64,000 bases of DNA from JAFGPS01 sp964570855 (GTDB lineage Bacteria; Planctomycetota; Phycisphaerae; Sedimentisphaerales; Anaerobacaceae): positions 1 through 64,000 of the forward strand of contig CAZMZR010000006.1 of assembly GCA_964570855.1 (NCBI GenBank), written 5' to 3'. This document shows, in pieces, positions 44,440-53,498 of this stretch. Under the pieces are notes generated by a model. That model saw nothing but the letters and a program-made list of their open reading frames with translations, made no database searches and was not told the DNA's origin. The position numbers and the translations under genes were made by a program. Position 1 is the first letter of the stretch; each line of letters begins with the position of its first letter.

Positions 44440-45216
44440 CTACAGTTTTTCGTACTTTATTATGGCACGGTACAGGCCGTTGATGCGTGCGCCATCGATG
44501 ATTACGGGGGGATACTTGTCGTTTCTCGGTTGAAGGCGTATTTTATTATCCGGCTCGAAAAATACCCTCTTGAAGGTCGTCTCATGCGGCATCGTAAAAC
44601 GAACAAAGCAGTCGTCACCACTATGCACTTCGGTTGCAGGAGAAAATATCACTATGTCCCCCTCAAAAAATCTCGGTTCCATCGAATCGCCTACAACACG
44701 GACGGCAAAGGCGTTGGGATCGTGCAAATCCGGACAGCGAACATAATCGTCGGCTATGCCCACCGGATAATCCAAATCATTAAAATCGCTCGGATAGCCG
44801 GCAGAAACCTTGTTTATAATCGGCACCAATCGACCGGCGGCCAAAGGTGACTTGTTCTGCTCGACGTCCAATTCGTTTTGAGAGAGAAGCTCGCCAAGCC
44901 GGCTTGCGTCGGCTTTATTATCGATGAGGTCCTTTACAATCTGTCGCCATTTTTTATTTTCCGCCTCGGCAGATTCATATTCGTGCCGAATGTCGGAGGG
45001 AAGCCCTTCGATATGAGCGATATGTAACAAAAGGCCCGACTCAAACTCAAGTATCTTCTCAAGCCTGGCAAGCAACTCATCACCGGGCGGATTTTTAACC
45101 TTGCCGGTCTCTATAGTAGAAAGATACGGCTTGGAAAAACCGACACGATTGCTTACCTCATCCAGAGTCAGGTTCAACTGTTCACGTTTTTGCCTTATTA
45201 TCTGTCCAAGAGACAT
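44440..45216 (-). CDS. XRE-type repressor with S24 (LexA-like) peptidase domain
   Basis: A 258-residue regulator from ATG 45216 with a GAGGA site (TTG 45228 is less likely). An N-terminal helix-turn-helix (IIRQKREQLNLTLDEVSNRVGFSKPYLSTIE) is joined to an S24 domain with the catalytic serine in VVGDSMEPRF and lysine in TTFKRVFF, about 39 residues apart. SAGYPSDF lies upstream as a possible self-cleavage site. Phage-type or stress-responsive self-cleaving repressors have this layout. It is followed by the DUF362 gene upstream with 26 bp. Its target operator is unknown. Confidence 0.88.
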   Translation of the reverse strand: MSLGQIIRQKREQLNLTLDEVSNRVGFSKPYLSTIETGKVKNPPGDELLARLEKILEFESGLLLHIAHIEGLPSDIRHEYESAEAENKKWRQIVKDLIDNKADASRLGELLSQNELDVEQNKSPLAAGRLVPIINKVSAGYPSDFNDLDYPVGIADDYVRCPDLHDPNAFAVRVVGDSMEPRFFEGDIVIFSPATEVHSGDDCFVRFTMPHETTFKRVFFEPDNKIRLQPRNDKYPPVIIDGARINGLYRAIIKYEKL

Positions 45217-45242
45217 AAGAATCCTCAAATCACTTTTCGTCG

Positions 45243-46328
45243 TTATTCTACTTCAATAAGTTCGTAATTGCTACTACCCAGGCCGATGCGTTCTGCGTGC
45301 TCGATCTGGCAGCCGGGATTAATATTTTTATTCCTCAGCAATTTCTGTAACTTCCGGCCTGCTGTGTTTTCCACCAAATCCAGCGCCGCCTTATCCACAG
45401 CAACAGGGTCCACCGAAGCAGCTATACCGATATCATCGACTATTGTACGCATATCAGGTGTCTCAAAACAATCACAATCTTGGGTAACCGAAAGGATAAA
45501 ATTGAAAAAACCCGCCTTGCTTTCTTTTCCTTTAAGCGTTCCCAGGGCGTATTCGGCTATATTTTCCTGTAATTCATCGGTTTCCTGATACCAATTGCAT
45601 TTTACAGCCTCGAACCGGCAATGAGCCATACATTCGGCGCAACCGATGCATTTATCCTGGTCGATATTCGCTTTTTCCCCGCCCAAACTAATCGCATCGA
45701 CGGGACAATGCTTCAGGCATTCGCCACAAAGTATGCAGTCATTAGAGATACTAAGCTTAAGAGCGGCATGTTGTTTCAGCTTTCCCTTTTTGCTCGCACA
45801 ACCCATTCCCAAAGTTTTAAGCGTGGCTCCCATCCCCGCCGCCATGTGGCCTGTAACGTGAGCTATCGCAAGAATCGACTGACACCTTACGATATCGCTT
45901 GCAATATAAACTTCCTTGTTATGTCGGCCGTTTATCTCGACCGCCGTCTCGTTTGTTCCAAACAAGCCATCGGGTACAATAAATGGTATGCCAAGCTCTT
46001 TTAGATTAAACCCGTGCTCGGCGGCCAAAATCGTATGGTTGATGGCATTGTTCCTTTGACCGACGTACAAAGTTGTGGTATCTGTCAGAAACGGCCTGGT
46101 TTTTAATCTCACAAGCTCGTCCACTAATCCCTTGATGTAAGGAGCTTTTACGTATGTATTGTTATGGCCCTCGCCGACATGGACTTTGACCGCTGTAAAA
46201 TCATTTTCACTGAAACATTTCGAAAAGCCGCCGGCCCGGAACAGTTTTAGCGCCTTTTCAGAAATCACCTGCTCGCTATCTTTGGCGGAGGCTTTAACAA
46301 AATATACCTTGGAACGTAATGAAGTCAT
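45243..46328 (-). CDS. DUF362-domain protein with two ferredoxin motifs
   Basis: A 361-residue protein with a DUF362 domain around CILCGECLKHCPVDAI (near 198) and CIGCAECMAHCRFEAV (near 227). The N-terminal part contains VKVHVGEGHNNTYV and LTDTTTLYVGQRNNA, typical of this family of uncharacterised iron-sulfur proteins. Probable electron carrier or cluster-dependent enzyme. It is read together with the XRE/S24 gene. Confidence 0.85.
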   Translation of the reverse strand: MTSLRSKVYFVKASAKDSEQVISEKALKLFRAGGFSKCFSENDFTAVKVHVGEGHNNTYVKAPYIKGLVDELVRLKTRPFLTDTTTLYVGQRNNAINHTILAAEHGFNLKELGIPFIVPDGLFGTNETAVEINGRHNKEVYIASDIVRCQSILAIAHVTGHMAAGMGATLKTLGMGCASKKGKLKQHAALKLSISNDCILCGECLKHCPVDAISLGGEKANIDQDKCIGCAECMAHCRFEAVKCNWYQETDELQENIAEYALGTLKGKESKAGFFNFILSVTQDCDCFETPDMRTIVDDIGIAASVDPVAVDKAALDLVENTAGRKLQKLLRNKNINPGCQIEHAERIGLGSSNYELIEVE

Positions 46329-46425
46329 TTAACACGAATAAATCAAATTTACCTATATCTGCAAACAACCAATCTGAAAAACACAAAGAATATTATATTT
46401 TTTTGCTCCTTTATGCAAAGACCGT

Positions 46426-46986
46426 TTAGAAAACCATGTGTTCGAGTAGTATTTTTACACCAAGAATTATAAGGATTATTCCACCAAAAGCTTCGATTTT
46501 GTTCTCGAAAATGTGGCCGAATCTCTTGCCAATAATAACACCGAGATAGGATAGTACGAATGTCACCAATCCTATCACCGTAACCGCAGTGACAATGGAA
46601 GCGGCAACCAGGGAAAGCGTAATGCCTATAGCCAAAGCGTCGATACTGGTAGCAACAGATAAAACAAGTAAAACAAGAATGTTCGTCGGACTAAAATTTT
46701 TCTCGGCGGCTGTTATCTTAAAAGACTCATAAATCATTTTGCCCCCGACCGCCGCCAGGATAACAAAGGCAATCCAATGGTCATAATCTGCTATATATTC
46801 TCTGAAGCTAAGTCCGGCCAAAGCACCGATTAACGGCATAAACGCCTGGAAACCGCCGAAAAAGAGGGCTATTCGCAGCGTATGCCTGAGATGCAACTGT
46901 TTGTATGCAGCCCCGCTGGCGATAGAAACCGCAAAGGCGTCCATCGCCAGTCCTATAGCAATAAAAATGATTGTTACGAAATCCAT
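46426..46986 (-). CDS. mntP: MntP-type manganese efflux pump
   Basis: A 186-residue membrane protein with about six spans, the usual length. Conserved aspartates sit in AIGLAMDAFAVSIASG near the start and ATSIDALAIGITLSL near 115. It exports Mn(II). No manganese riboswitch is seen, because only 27 bp separate it from the preceding gene. Confidence 0.92.
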   Translation of the reverse strand: MDFVTIIFIAIGLAMDAFAVSIASGAAYKQLHLRHTLRIALFFGGFQAFMPLIGALAGLSFREYIADYDHWIAFVILAAVGGKMIYESFKITAAEKNFSPTNILVLLVLSVATSIDALAIGITLSLVAASIVTAVTVIGLVTFVLSYLGVIIGKRFGHIFENKIEAFGGIILIILGVKILLEHMVF

Positions 46987-47013
46987 TAACTCTGCCTGCT
47001 CGTTACAGGATAA

Positions 47014-47952
47014 TTAATTCTCCGGAACAATGTCGAAAACTGTCACTTCCGGCCTTGCAAGAAATCTCACCTGCGGGGCGGGTCTGGCTTCCAGTCCTAT
47101 TCCACGATTTACATATAATACCGTTTTACCAACGGCATACATACCAGACTCGTATTTCTTCCCCAGTTTCGACAGCGTAACCAATGCCCCGTAAAAAGGC
47201 AAAGATATTTGGCCGCCGTGTGTATGTCCGCAGAGATAAAGGTCAACGTTCAGGCCTTCCATATCTTCGATAAGGTCGGGAAAATGAAACAGGAACACAT
47301 TAAAACTCTCTGCCGATAATTCCTCCAACATAGCCCCAGCGGCTTGTGGATTATCACAGCTCAAACCTGAAAAAGACAACGTCTCGTCGTTTTTTGAAAG
47401 TACAACGGTTCGAGCATCCAAAAGTTCGAAATCGGTACCTGAGTAATAGTCCAGACCGCCCCAGTGCCGGGTCTCAAAGTTGCCGTAAACAGCGAATTTC
47501 GCCAAAGAGGCATTGAGATTTTTCATCGTTTCCTTAAACAACGGCAGAGCAGCGGGAGTGTTTACAGCATCACCCGTGAAGACAATAACGTCCGGCTCTA
47601 AATTGTTAATAAGTTTAACTATAGTCTTTTCATTTCGTATCTTCCTGTCGCAATGCAGGTCGGAGATTTGCACGATACGAAAACTCGTCTGCTTTAACTT
47701 GTTTGTTCGGATCGGGACCATTTTCACTTCGACCCGATAAGGCTCAATGAAATAACCGTAGAGAAAGCAGATTACACCGATAACCGCTAAAATGTGAATC
47801 AGGATAGCAGGTTTGGTCGGCAAGAAGTTGCTCTTGTTTCTGTTGCGCAGCTTATTAAAAATAAAGACAGCAACAAACGCAAATTCCAGAATATAGACCG
47901 CAGCTACGACTAACAGAAAAACAACAAGAGCTATAAATTCACTTTTCAACAT
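47014..47952 (-). CDS. Membrane-anchored metallophosphoesterase (YkuE-like)
   Basis: A 312-residue calcineurin-like phosphoesterase. Two N-terminal hydrophobic segments are followed by VQISDLHCD, VFTGDAVN, VYGNFETRHW and LYLCGHTHGGQI, giving the metal ligands. YkuE-type enzymes act on phospholipid or envelope phosphoesters. It lies 6 bp after the DUF1638 gene in the same direction. Confidence 0.88.
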   Translation of the reverse strand: MLKSEFIALVVFLLVVAAVYILEFAFVAVFIFNKLRNRNKSNFLPTKPAILIHILAVIGVICFLYGYFIEPYRVEVKMVPIRTNKLKQTSFRIVQISDLHCDRKIRNEKTIVKLINNLEPDVIVFTGDAVNTPAALPLFKETMKNLNASLAKFAVYGNFETRHWGGLDYYSGTDFELLDARTVVLSKNDETLSFSGLSCDNPQAAGAMLEELSAESFNVFLFHFPDLIEDMEGLNVDLYLCGHTHGGQISLPFYGALVTLSKLGKKYESGMYAVGKTVLYVNRGIGLEARPAPQVRFLARPEVTVFDIVPEN

Positions 47953-47958
47953 ATTACG

Positions 47959-48675
47959 TCATTCGGCCGTGATTATCCCATCGTTTGTCAGGTCTTCGCC
48001 GATTTTTTGTCCGGGTTTTACAACAAGAAACTCATCCTGGTCCCATCGTCCGTCAACAAGCCTCTGGCATAGTCCGGGGTCGCCCTGCAACTGCTCGTAA
48101 TCCCAGCCGAGGAATTCGGCGCAGTGCTTAGTGTGCTGTTTATAGTATTCACAATCACCGAGGCCCCAATCGATATAGACAGCCCGGCTATATTTCTTTA
48201 TCCAGTCCTGCTCAAGCTCCATAAGATACTTCGCATTATCTTCGCCGTATTTTTGCCTGTACTGTTCGAGCAAATTTTCACAACGTTCTTTGCCCGGTTG
48301 CGTGCCTGTCTCTATCCAGCCGGGGCTGTACCAATAAATACCGGGATGAGAATCGAAATATTCTTTATATCTTTCCTTCGAGCCGAGCAGCAATGTCACA
48401 CAATCGTGACCGCGTGGCACAACGATTGGAATCTTCGCCGTCAGACCCACAATCCCGTTACTGCAAAGACCATAGCCTAACAACGATGCATCATAAGCCC
48501 TTCCCTGCATGTCCGTTGTCTGTTCGAGTGCTTTTAGGACTTCGGCCCGGAGTTTATCCGGCTCATTATGAAGACCCTGCTCCATTAAAACAACATCGAC
48601 AATATTCTTCGAGCGAGCGGCACAAAAATACGCCTCCCGCTGCATCACCTTACATACGATAAATTGAAGTCTCAT
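47959..48675 (-). CDS. DUF1638 family protein
   Basis: A 238-residue protein with the family signatures YDASLLGYGLCSNGIVGL, VVPRGHDCVTLLLGSKERY and GIYWYSPGWIETG. The conserved Cys and His (CSN, GHDC) suggest metal or thiol chemistry. Members occur in anaerobes next to corrinoid or methylamine genes, but none is present here. Function is unknown. Confidence 0.82.
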   Translation of the reverse strand: MRLQFIVCKVMQREAYFCAARSKNIVDVVLMEQGLHNEPDKLRAEVLKALEQTTDMQGRAYDASLLGYGLCSNGIVGLTAKIPIVVPRGHDCVTLLLGSKERYKEYFDSHPGIYWYSPGWIETGTQPGKERCENLLEQYRQKYGEDNAKYLMELEQDWIKKYSRAVYIDWGLGDCEYYKQHTKHCAEFLGWDYEQLQGDPGLCQRLVDGRWDQDEFLVVKPGQKIGEDLTNDGIITAE

Positions 48676-48720
48676 GACGTTAACACTTGGCTCGTCAGGC
48701 TCTCCGAGATGGATTCATTA

Positions 48721-49503
48721 TTATGGATTACACGATTTGCACGGTCTTTTGCCGGCTTTTATCGCCTCTTCACGACTGTTATAACCAACAAGATTTTCTT
48801 CCGAGATATTCTGTGCCCAACGACAATCAGGTTTATGAAAGACACTGCTATTCTTTGATGAAACATAACTATACCGACTCGTCAACCTTTCAGTAACCGG
48901 TTGCTCCGGCTTGCTCGGCTCTTTCAATGGTTTATTTTCATCCATACCAGTCTCGTTAAGCCGTGTGCTCCGGATATTCGCCGTCTTATATGCATGAATG
49001 AAAGTCTCTATTTGCTCTAATGTCACCTCGGTTATTTTCGTGCGCATATCTTCAACGGGTGTTATCTGCATTGCCGGGTTCGTCTTCCAGAGATCAACCA
49101 ACATATTTGTCTTCCGACTGTCCTTTAACGTAACCAAACGAGCAAAAGAGGTTTGAATATAGTATACGAATTTCTGCGAATCAGGAACTTTAAGAAAATG
49201 TACATAAACTTTCACACGGGGCACAGGGGTCAACTTCGGATCGACACAGTTAATGCCTTCCTCTTTTAGTTTCTTCTCAATCGCAAGCTGAAGCTCTTCC
49301 CAGTTTACACCGGTTTCATCCTCCGCCACAGATGTTTTTATAATTTGAACATACAACTGTTCCACACCCAATAAGGCCGGATATGGATTACCAATCAAAA
49401 AAGGCTCATCCTCATGTTGCGGCACTTCTTTCTGAGCCCGAACACTAATAGCTACAACCACAATTAAAACAAATACAAACAGAAGAATTTTTCCAGCTTT
49501 CAT
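48721..49503 (-). CDS. Exported protein with C-terminal Ada-like metal-binding Cys domain
   Basis: About 260 residues from ATG 49503, which has a GAGAG site; the longer frame to 49545 is less likely. An N-terminal signal or anchor (KILLFVFVLIVVVAISVRA) is followed by a region with no recognised family. The end has FHKPDCRWAQNIS and EEAIKAGKRPCKSCNP, the four-cysteine pattern seen in Ada-like zinc domains. It is upstream of the DUF1638 gene in the same direction. Role unknown. Confidence 0.7.
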   Translation of the reverse strand: MKAGKILLFVFVLIVVVAISVRAQKEVPQHEDEPFLIGNPYPALLGVEQLYVQIIKTSVAEDETGVNWEELQLAIEKKLKEEGINCVDPKLTPVPRVKVYVHFLKVPDSQKFVYYIQTSFARLVTLKDSRKTNMLVDLWKTNPAMQITPVEDMRTKITEVTLEQIETFIHAYKTANIRSTRLNETGMDENKPLKEPSKPEQPVTERLTSRYSYVSSKNSSVFHKPDCRWAQNISEENLVGYNSREEAIKAGKRPCKSCNP

Positions 49504-49616
49504 TTTATCTCTCTCTCTTTCCGCATATTTTTCCGATTCTTTCAAATTTATCCGGGCCGGCTAAAACCTGCCCCTGTGGTTTTTTTTCAGTCAACCGGCC
49601 GAAATTAGATACGAAC

Positions 49617-49925
49617 CTACGCAATCAATGCAAACGCATCATTAACATCCATGCCTTCTTTAATCCCCAGGGCTTCGGCCTTTATGTTCGCCTTCGTGAC
49701 TTTACGGTCGGGGAAATGCTCCAGGGTTCCGATCGGATTATCAGGTGTGCTTTCAACAATTGCTACGGCTACGCCGTATCTTTCACAGGCATCGACGTCA
49801 ATAGCCGGACATGCCAGAAAACCTTTCGAGCCTGTCACCAAAAGAATGCCAAAACCCGGCCAACCGACCTGAACACCTTCAACCAAACCGTTCGGCGTTT
49901 GAAGTGTCTTTGTAGCCACCTGCAT
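49617..49925 (-). CDS. DUF1805 (YunC-like) small protein
   Basis: A 102-residue protein. GVQVGWPGFGILLVTGSKGFLACPAIDVDACERYG and the KANIKAEALGIKEGM tail match the YunC/DUF1805 family, known structurally but not functionally. It sits 70 bp from the phosphohexomutase gene in the same direction. Confidence 0.8.
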   Translation of the reverse strand: MQVATKTLQTPNGLVEGVQVGWPGFGILLVTGSKGFLACPAIDVDACERYGVAVAIVESTPDNPIGTLEHFPDRKVTKANIKAEALGIKEGMDVNDAFALIA

Positions 49926-49995
49926 TATTAATTCTCTCCTTCCGCCGCCGCTTATAACAAAAATATTATCCGGAGATTGGCAACCATCTTCTGAA

Positions 49996-51369
49996 TTAAT
50001 CGACCGGCTCGCCCAGCAGTCCGGTAATTTCGGTCAGTTTCTCCTCAAGCACTTCCTTGCTCCTGGCCTCCAGATTTAATCTTAACAGCGGCTCGGTATT
50101 ACTCGGCCGGCAATTAAACCACCAATCCTTATACCCGATAGTTACACCATCCAAGTGATCGACCTGGCCGTCGCTGTATCTTTTTAAAAGCTCATCCATT
50201 TTGGCCTGCTTGTCATCGACCTCGAAATTCATCTCTCCGCTGACGTGATATCTTCGCAGGGGTTTTATCAGCTCGCTTATCGGTACTTTGGCTTTGCTGA
50301 CAATGTTAATCACATGCACTAATGTAATCATTCCTGAATCGGCGTAGAAATTATCTCGATAATAGAAATGCCCCGAAAGCTCCCCGCCGAATACTGCGTG
50401 CGAATCACGCAGGGCTTTTTTCATAAAGGCGTGGCCGACCCTTTCCCGACGCGGCGTACCGCCATACTTGATAATCTCCTCCATAACCACCCTGCTGCTG
50501 CGCAAATCGTAAACAACCGTTGATTTCGGCTGCTTTTCCAGAAAATACGGCACCATTAACGCCGTTAACAAATCGCAGCCGATGGTATTGCCTTTCTCGT
50601 CAATCATTATCAACCTGTCGGCATCGCCGTCGAAGCAAATTCCGAAATCACACTTGCTTCTCTTGACCGCGGATTTTACCTGGGTCAGATTCGCCTCGAT
50701 CAGCGGATTCGGCTCATGTTTGAATTTACCTGTATACTGGAAGTTACGACTGACAATTTCTATCGGTAAACCACCAAAAATAGCCGGTACTATCTTGCCC
50801 GCCATGCCGTTCGAAGCATCTATGGCAATCTTCAATTTTTTGGTTTTCGGCTGAAGAAACTTCAATACGTGCTTTTTATATTCGCCGGTCAAATCTTTCT
50901 GCTTGACCGAGCCATAGGCCTTGCCCTTGGTGTGAAGCAGGGCCAAAGCGATATGCTCGATGTCTTTTAAGCCCGTATCGGCGCCGACCGGCTTGGCCTC
51001 CAGCCCGGATATCTTAAAGCCGTTGTATTTGGCCGGATTATGAGAAGCGGTTACCTGAACGCCTCCACAAGTACCCAGATGATTAATTGCAAAATACATT
51101 TGCGGCGTATCAATCATGCCGATATCAATCACATTCGCTCCCGTCGAGTTCATTCCCTTGATGAGCGCTTTTACTATCGCCTCACTGTGTGTTCGCATAT
51201 CACGGCCGACACACAATGACTGGGCATTAGCCTGGCCCCGCTCGAAACCGCGAAGAAGCGAGCGTAAAAACTGGGCCGTGGCGGAGCCTATCTTCCACGC
51301 ATCTTCCTCGTTGAACTGGTCGGGATAAATACCTCTTATGTCGTATGCCTTAAAAATCGTAGGGTCCAT
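49996..51369 (-). CDS. Phosphomannomutase/phosphoglucomutase
   Basis: A 457-residue alpha-D-phosphohexomutase from ATG 51369 (an upstream GGGAG lies within 15 bp); the longer frame to 51435 adds an unlikely hydrophobic leader. Active-site serine motif TASHNPAKYNG is near residue 100, the metal loop GDADRL near 245, the sugar-binding GGELSGHFYYRD near 325 and the phosphate-binding RPSNTEPLLRL near 420. It interconverts hexose 1- and 6-phosphates and could supply sugar nucleotides for the glycan locus. Confidence 0.93.
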   Translation of the reverse strand: MDPTIFKAYDIRGIYPDQFNEEDAWKIGSATAQFLRSLLRGFERGQANAQSLCVGRDMRTHSEAIVKALIKGMNSTGANVIDIGMIDTPQMYFAINHLGTCGGVQVTASHNPAKYNGFKISGLEAKPVGADTGLKDIEHIALALLHTKGKAYGSVKQKDLTGEYKKHVLKFLQPKTKKLKIAIDASNGMAGKIVPAIFGGLPIEIVSRNFQYTGKFKHEPNPLIEANLTQVKSAVKRSKCDFGICFDGDADRLIMIDEKGNTIGCDLLTALMVPYFLEKQPKSTVVYDLRSSRVVMEEIIKYGGTPRRERVGHAFMKKALRDSHAVFGGELSGHFYYRDNFYADSGMITLVHVINIVSKAKVPISELIKPLRRYHVSGEMNFEVDDKQAKMDELLKRYSDGQVDHLDGVTIGYKDWWFNCRPSNTEPLLRLNLEARSKEVLEEKLTEITGLLGEPVD

Positions 51370-51524
51370 CCTGCTGACTCCCGTAATAAATAAATAGTTG
51401 ACCCAAAAAGCAATGCCGAGAATGAAGCTCCTCAACTTCGAGCTTTTTTATTCTACACTTTAGGCTATTTTATGCCCTTCGTCCGGGGTGTCAACAACGA
51501 ATGTATAACATATTGAAATGTTCG

Positions 51525-52226
51525 CTATGAGGCTATGAAAATAAGGTAAAGACCGGCTATTAATACAAGGATACCGCACAATCTCTTAAGAATGACGGCC
51601 CCCCTTGATTTTTCGTTCCAGTTCATATAGCGCTGGACGACCTCGGTAAACGTGCCTGCAAAAACAATAACCGAACAGTGTCCTAAACCATAAAACATCA
51701 GTAAAACGACGCCGTAGGTTAAATTCGTCGAGGCAACCTTGAACGTAACTGCCAGCATTGGAGCCATATAAGCAAATGTGCAGGGACCGATAGCAATACC
51801 AAATACCAATCCGAGAATAAATGCGGCAGGTATTCCCTTTCTTTTCAGCCCAACCTGCCCGGGGCCGCTAAACGGCATCGGGATTACATCCAGCAATATA
51901 AGGCCAACCGCAAAAAAAACGGCCGCAACAAAATAATTGCCGTACGGCCCGACATCGCCCAGCATTCTCCCGGCAGCCGCGGTAATACCGCCAATGCCGG
52001 CAATCGTGATTAAGATCCCTACAGCAAACAAGCTGGAGATATAAAATGCCCGCCGGGTAGATATTTGCCCCTGGCCATTGATAAATCCCACTATCAACGG
52101 AATACTCGCCAGGTGACAGGGGCTCAACAGAACACTTAAAATCCCCCAGATAAGAGCCGCAATTATCGCTATAGCGGGAGTTCCCTCAACGGCATGTGTC
52201 AATATTGTAAATAATTCACGCATCAT
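51525..52226 (-). CDS. CcdA/DsbD-like thiol-reductant transporter
   Basis: A 233-residue membrane protein with about six spans. Two conserved cysteines sit in SPCHLASIPL near the start and GPCTFAYMAP in the middle, as in CcdA proteins that move reducing power across the membrane. Its ATG (52226) overlaps the thioredoxin gene's stop (ATGA), so the two are coupled and probably form a redox relay. Confidence 0.9.
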   Translation of the reverse strand: MMRELFTILTHAVEGTPAIAIIAALIWGILSVLLSPCHLASIPLIVGFINGQGQISTRRAFYISSLFAVGILITIAGIGGITAAAGRMLGDVGPYGNYFVAAVFFAVGLILLDVIPMPFSGPGQVGLKRKGIPAAFILGLVFGIAIGPCTFAYMAPMLAVTFKVASTNLTYGVVLLMFYGLGHCSVIVFAGTFTEVVQRYMNWNEKSRGAVILKRLCGILVLIAGLYLIFIAS

Positions 52227-52789
52227 TCCGTTTTTGTCGGATCCACACCAAGCTGCTTCCACTTGGCGAGGATATCCTCTTTGGAATAAAAACCTTCGTG
52301 CCGGAAAAGCTCCTTGCCGGAAGCGTCATAGAAGATTTGCGTTGGGATAACCCTTATTCCGGCCTTCTGGCCGGGAGCCGGGTCTTTCCATACATCGATA
52401 AAAACTACATCAAAAATACCTTTGTACTCACTTCTGAGTTCATCAAGTATTGGCTTCATCATTTTACATGGGATGCATTTATCGGCTCCGAGGTCAACAA
52501 GACGCGGCGGATTTTCAGCAACTTCCCTTTCAGCGGGAGCCGGTTCTTCGACCGTTGCAGCTACCTCAGCATTAGCCGGCTGGCCAAGGTTGATAACATT
52601 TGTTAAATTTATAGAAACTTCCCTTTCAGCGGGAGCCGGTTCTTCGACCGTTGCAGCTACCTCAGCATTAGCCGGCTGGTTGACGTCAACAGCTACGGAA
52701 TCCGCCTTCCTGCTCTTTTTAATATTCACCACAGCAGTAACAGCTATTATAAGAAGAACCACTATCAATACATTCACAGTCTTATTCAT
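52223..52789 (-). CDS. Membrane-anchored thioredoxin-like protein with duplicated linker
   Basis: About 188 residues from ATG 52789; a TTG at 52849 is less likely. One membrane span (VLIVVLLIIAVTAVV) is followed by a linker with two copies of a Pro/Ala/Glu-rich segment and then a thioredoxin fold with CIPCKMMKPILDEL as the active site, and IRVIPTQIFYDASGKEL as the cis-proline region. The active site faces outside. Overlap with the CcdA-like gene suggests it is re-reduced by that protein. Confidence 0.87.
   Translation of the reverse strand: MNKTVNVLIVVLLIIAVTAVVNIKKSRKADSVAVDVNQPANAEVAATVEEPAPAEREVSINLTNVINLGQPANAEVAATVEEPAPAEREVAENPPRLVDLGADKCIPCKMMKPILDELRSEYKGIFDVVFIDVWKDPAPGQKAGIRVIPTQIFYDASGKELFRHEGFYSKEDILAKWKQLGVDPTKTE
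52520..52679. repeat. Exact 64-bp direct repeat inside the thioredoxin gene
   Basis: The same 64 bases occur at 52520-52583 and 52616-52679, 96 bp apart, a multiple of three. They encode the duplicated Pro/Ala/Glu linker. Perfect identity implies a recent duplication or ongoing copy-number change. Confidence 0.9.
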
Positions 52790-52856
52790 AAGTAAATCAC
52801 TCGACCTTTCATTTCTAAAATCGATTTGACAGACAATTAGCTTTGCCAAACCCGAC

Positions 52857-53228
52857 TTAACTTAACAAAGCAGTACCTTTCCGGACTACTTTGTCAATGT
52901 TTTCATTAGTGGCAGGACTTTTTCCTTTCTCCAACCCAAGGTCGGTAACACGAATATACTCGAATTCCGTAAATCCCGCCTGTTCAAGACATTTCTTAAC
53001 ACAATCCAGGTTGCATCCGTCAATAACAAGTATTTTCGAAGCTGTATTGGTCTTTTTCATAATCGGCTCGACGCGCCCGCCCACACCGGCCAGGCAAAAC
53101 ATCGCCCCGATACCATCTTTACTCAATTTCCGGGCCGCCCTGTCGGATACTTCACCCACATCGGCCGCCCCCGAACAGGAAAATATTAACGTCGGACCAC
53201 CAGTGCAACATGATTTTTCGTCACTCAT
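52857..53228 (-). CDS. DGC-type putative zinc-binding protein
   Basis: A 123-residue protein from ATG 53228 (AGGAG site). LIFSCSGAADVGEVSDRAARKL and VIDGCNLDCVKKCLEQAGF (the DGC motif) identify the family. Members occur beside ArsR-type regulators and permeases. Its cysteines could carry zinc or another soft metal. It lies 30 bp from the small thioredoxin gene. Confidence 0.85.
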   Translation of the reverse strand: MSDEKSCCTGGPTLIFSCSGAADVGEVSDRAARKLSKDGIGAMFCLAGVGGRVEPIMKKTNTASKILVIDGCNLDCVKKCLEQAGFTEFEYIRVTDLGLEKGKSPATNENIDKVVRKGTALLS

Positions 53229-53258
53229 TCTCAAACTCCTTAACCAGTAAAACCACTT

Positions 53259-53495
53259 TTATTCAGACAGCATTGATTTTATCTCAACCGGCGACGGTAC
53301 TTTACCGACGGCTTTGACCTGGCCGTCAATCGCCAGGGCCGGCGTCATCATCACGCCAAATTTCATAATTTCATTAATCTCGGTGATTTTCTCAATCTCA
53401 AATTCGCTGCCCAGATCCTTCGCCGCAGTTTCCGCGTTCTCGGCCAGTTTTTTACATTTAGGACATCCCGTACCAAGAATCTGTATCTTTTTCAT
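53259..53495 (-). CDS. Small thioredoxin-like redox protein
   Basis: A 78-residue thioredoxin fold with CPKC near residues 11-14 (LGTGCPKCKKLAENAE) and MMTPALAIDGQVKAVGKVP as the cis-proline region. This is the redox-active-disulfide-protein-2 type often seen with such permeases. It lies 3 bp downstream of trmO and upstream of the DGC gene. Confidence 0.9.
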   Translation of the reverse strand: MKKIQILGTGCPKCKKLAENAETAAKDLGSEFEIEKITEINEIMKFGVMMTPALAIDGQVKAVGKVPSPVEIKSMLSE

Positions 53496-53498
53496 GTC

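Noticed and set aside
51370..51435. Upstream start of the phosphohexomutase gene
   Set aside because: The added leader is hydrophobic and not seen in this cytoplasmic family; MDPTIFKAYDIRG is the typical start.
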